A stretch of 64,000 bases of DNA, from contig NC_086356.1 in NCBI RefSeq assembly GCF_036324505.1, positions 15,423,244 to 15,487,243 of the forward strand. The letters are read 5' to 3'. The DNA comes from Eleginops maclovinus (Eukaryota; Chordata; Actinopteri; Perciformes; Eleginopidae). Both the position numbers and the translations under genes were made by a program. Below, piece after piece: positions 62,470-64,000 of this stretch. Positions within the stretch are counted from its first letter, which is position 1, and every line of letters begins with the position of its first letter. Below the pieces are notes generated by a model. The model was not told the DNA's origin. It saw only the letters and a list, made by a program, of their open reading frames with translations, and did no database searches.

Positions 62470-62670
62470 ACCTGGCTACAAGTAAAAGTCCTGGATTTGA
62501 TATCCCACAGTCAAATAACTCATTATGCAGAATGCTCAATAAGAAAACACATTTATATCACTGGATTATAACTTTCTACGCATTAATGTGCTCATTATGC
62601 TTGCATATTTTAATGTGGCAACCCGTCAAGCTGGGCTCATATGAACTTTTATAAACGGCAATATACCTGT
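62470..62670 (+). repeat. CAGTGGTGG/AAGTA-family hAT-like repeat fragment
   Basis: acaagtaaaagtcctggatt, then aactcattatgcagaatgct, then actggattataactttcta and tttaatgtggcaacccgtca match the middle of the family in plus orientation. Confidence 0.65.
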
Positions 62671-62898
62671 AAAGTATCAAAAGATAGAGTTTTTATAATA
62701 ATACTCTTTGCAAGACTTATGTATTTTATATCTTAATGCTCATATTGGGGTCAAACATTTTACTCATGGCACATTTTGAACGCATTAGGCATTGTATACT
62801 GTTGTATCGCTACTTTTACTCAACTATCTGTTATTCCACCAGTATTTTCAGCAGTCATTTCCACATTACCCAGTCTGACTCCTGCAAGCGGCAGTGCA

Positions 62899-62912
62899 CC
62901 GCAAGGGGGCGC
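62899..62912 (+). promoter_or_regulatory. CTCF-like site
   Basis: CCGCAAGGGGGCGC matches 12 of 14 positions of the CTCF core CCASYAGRKGGCRS. It lies between the mphosph9 end and the next promoter, a plausible boundary position. Confidence 0.4.
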
Positions 62913-62949
62913 CCCTCTTCTTTATTGAGCTGCAGGAGGATGTGCTGTC

Positions 62950-63257
62950 TTCTTCTGATGTAACGGTAAACCTGATCTGTGCTCAGACACCGGCGACACA
63001 CCGGAGCTCACACACCGGACACACACACACACACACAGCACACCGTGTTTAGTGATGGAGCTGCATCAGGGAGAGCGGGACTGACGGGCCGACACATGAA
63101 CGCTCCGAGCCGGGGACAACAGGACGAACAGTGCAGAAAATAAACACCATCACCGACGATATTATCACTGGGCGTCTCTGCTGGGAAAATACACCTTTCA
63201 CTGACAGCGGTGTTGCAATATGTGGAGATCCAGGTGAATAACAGGGACTAGCTGCAG
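62950..63257 (+). other. Non-coding first exon / promoter of the next + strand gene (possibly pitpnm2)
   Basis: CpG-rich, with no long coding frame, ending at a consensus donor GCAG|GTGAGT (after 63257). The upstream edge is approximate. In human, PITPNM2 is the next gene after MPHOSPH9 in this direction, so the name is inferred from gene order only; no coding sequence is present to confirm it. Confidence 0.5.
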
Positions 63258-63465
63258 GTGAGTCCCTTGTGATGTTATGTTGTTTATCTGATAACACGCT
63301 GTCAACATTAATTAAGTGTCAGGTTTCACGTTAATTAGGCAGACTGACACGGTGCAAATGTTAATTATCTCCACCAGTATTTGTGGGAGTGTTTGCATTA
63401 GCTGCAGTGGTCAGGTGACATCCATCGTTGTAGCTTTCCTTTTACCAGAACAGCTAATCAATAAC

Positions 63466-63468
<3 letters not shown>

Positions 63469-63535
<67 letters not shown>
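63469..63535. repeat. (TC)n microsatellite, about 33 units
   Basis: Uninterrupted TC run that passes into TATC and CATATC-type units to about 63580. It lies in the presumed first intron of the next gene. Confidence 0.97.
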
Positions 63536-63542
<7 letters not shown>

Positions 63543-63582
63543 ATATCCATTCCATATCCATATCCATATACATAACATATAC

Positions 63583-63597
63583 ACCAAACAACCACAA

Positions 63598-63657
<60 letters not shown>

Positions 63658-63672
63658 TTGTGGTTGTTTGGT
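63583..63672. repeat. Perfect 90-bp palindrome around (TA)n
   Basis: ACCAAACAACCACAAAGATA (63583-63602) and its exact reverse complement (63653-63672) flank a TA run, giving 45-bp perfect arms with no spacer. It can extrude as a cruciform or fold into a long RNA hairpin. The non-repetitive 18 bp of each arm show it is more than a TA microsatellite. Confidence 0.93.
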
Positions 63673-64000
63673 TATAATATTGTGTGTGTGTTTATGTGCT
63701 GTGCAGATACTAGGTCTCCCACAACACCCTCTGGCAGGGAGATAGCATGTTGCATAAATTTCCTAGGATACATTTTGTACTTTAAAAAAAGAAAGAGGGA
63801 TTTTCTATCTCTGCATGTTACAGACCTTATAAGCTGTACAATGTCCAGTATACATCTGCTTTAAATAATATATGAAGTATACTTTGGATTAACCTGTTAG
63901 TAAATCCCCTACACCCAACCCTCCGTATGCACCATCATTTCCCTACAGCAGACTTTACATAGCCCTAGATTCACTCTGACAGTCAGTTTTTCAACATTTC
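63673..64000. other. No feature recognised
   Basis: AT-rich presumed intron of the next gene, running off the window. Confidence 0.6.

Noticed and set aside
63316..63864. 182-codon + frame
   Set aside because: It crosses the TC tract and the TA palindrome; low-complexity artefact.

Overview
The window is vertebrate nuclear DNA, almost certainly from a teleost fish, probably a spiny-rayed one. It carries many-exon genes with GT-AG introns, AT-rich non-coding DNA, long (CA)n, (CT)n and (TA)n tracts, a Tc1/mariner element, and several copies of two dispersed teleost repeats (the CAGTGGTGG/AAGTA family and the 'GGTTAGCTTAGCTTAGCATA' family). No species can be named. Exons were assembled by hand from splice signals, reading phase and remembered family sequence; no search was run.

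Five protein genes are complete in the window. From left to right they are rilpl1 (+, 1732-12930), kmt5a/setd8 (-, 24072-19171), sbno1 (+, 27963-37026), cdk2ap1 (+, 40860-43265) and mphosph9 (+, 45861-61556). Every exon junction chosen keeps the reading frame. The predicted proteins are 452, 327, 1403, 120 and 1274 residues. A spliced non-coding first exon near 63 kb (donor after 63257) begins a further + strand gene, which human gene order suggests is pitpnm2. Order and orientation mirror human 12q24.31, but RILPL2 and SNRNP35 (between KMT5A and RILPL1 in human) and MTRFR/C12orf65 (between CDK2AP1 and MPHOSPH9) are missing from their expected places.

Layout: 1-1440 upstream DNA; 1441-15770 rilpl1 with a Tc1 copy in intron 1 and a long 3' UTR; 15.8-19.2 kb convergent spacer with old repeats; 19.2-24.3 kb kmt5a; 24.3-25.7 kb divergent kmt5a/sbno1 promoter spacer holding a hAT-type repeat; 25.7-39.4 kb sbno1; 40.7-43.8 kb cdk2ap1; 44.7-62.3 kb mphosph9; 62.9-64 kb start of the next gene, then microsatellites and a perfect 90-bp palindrome.

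These genes do not form an operon-like pathway. They share housekeeping character: chromatin and cell cycle (kmt5a, cdk2ap1), a helicase-like nuclear regulator (sbno1) and centrosome/cilium proteins (rilpl1, mphosph9). A YY1/TISU-type ATGGCG motif lies near the first exon of each. The observations most worth checking are alternative exons in rilpl1, a repeat-derived splice acceptor in mphosph9, and upstream reading frames at the promoters. I found no sign of an unknown multi-gene system.
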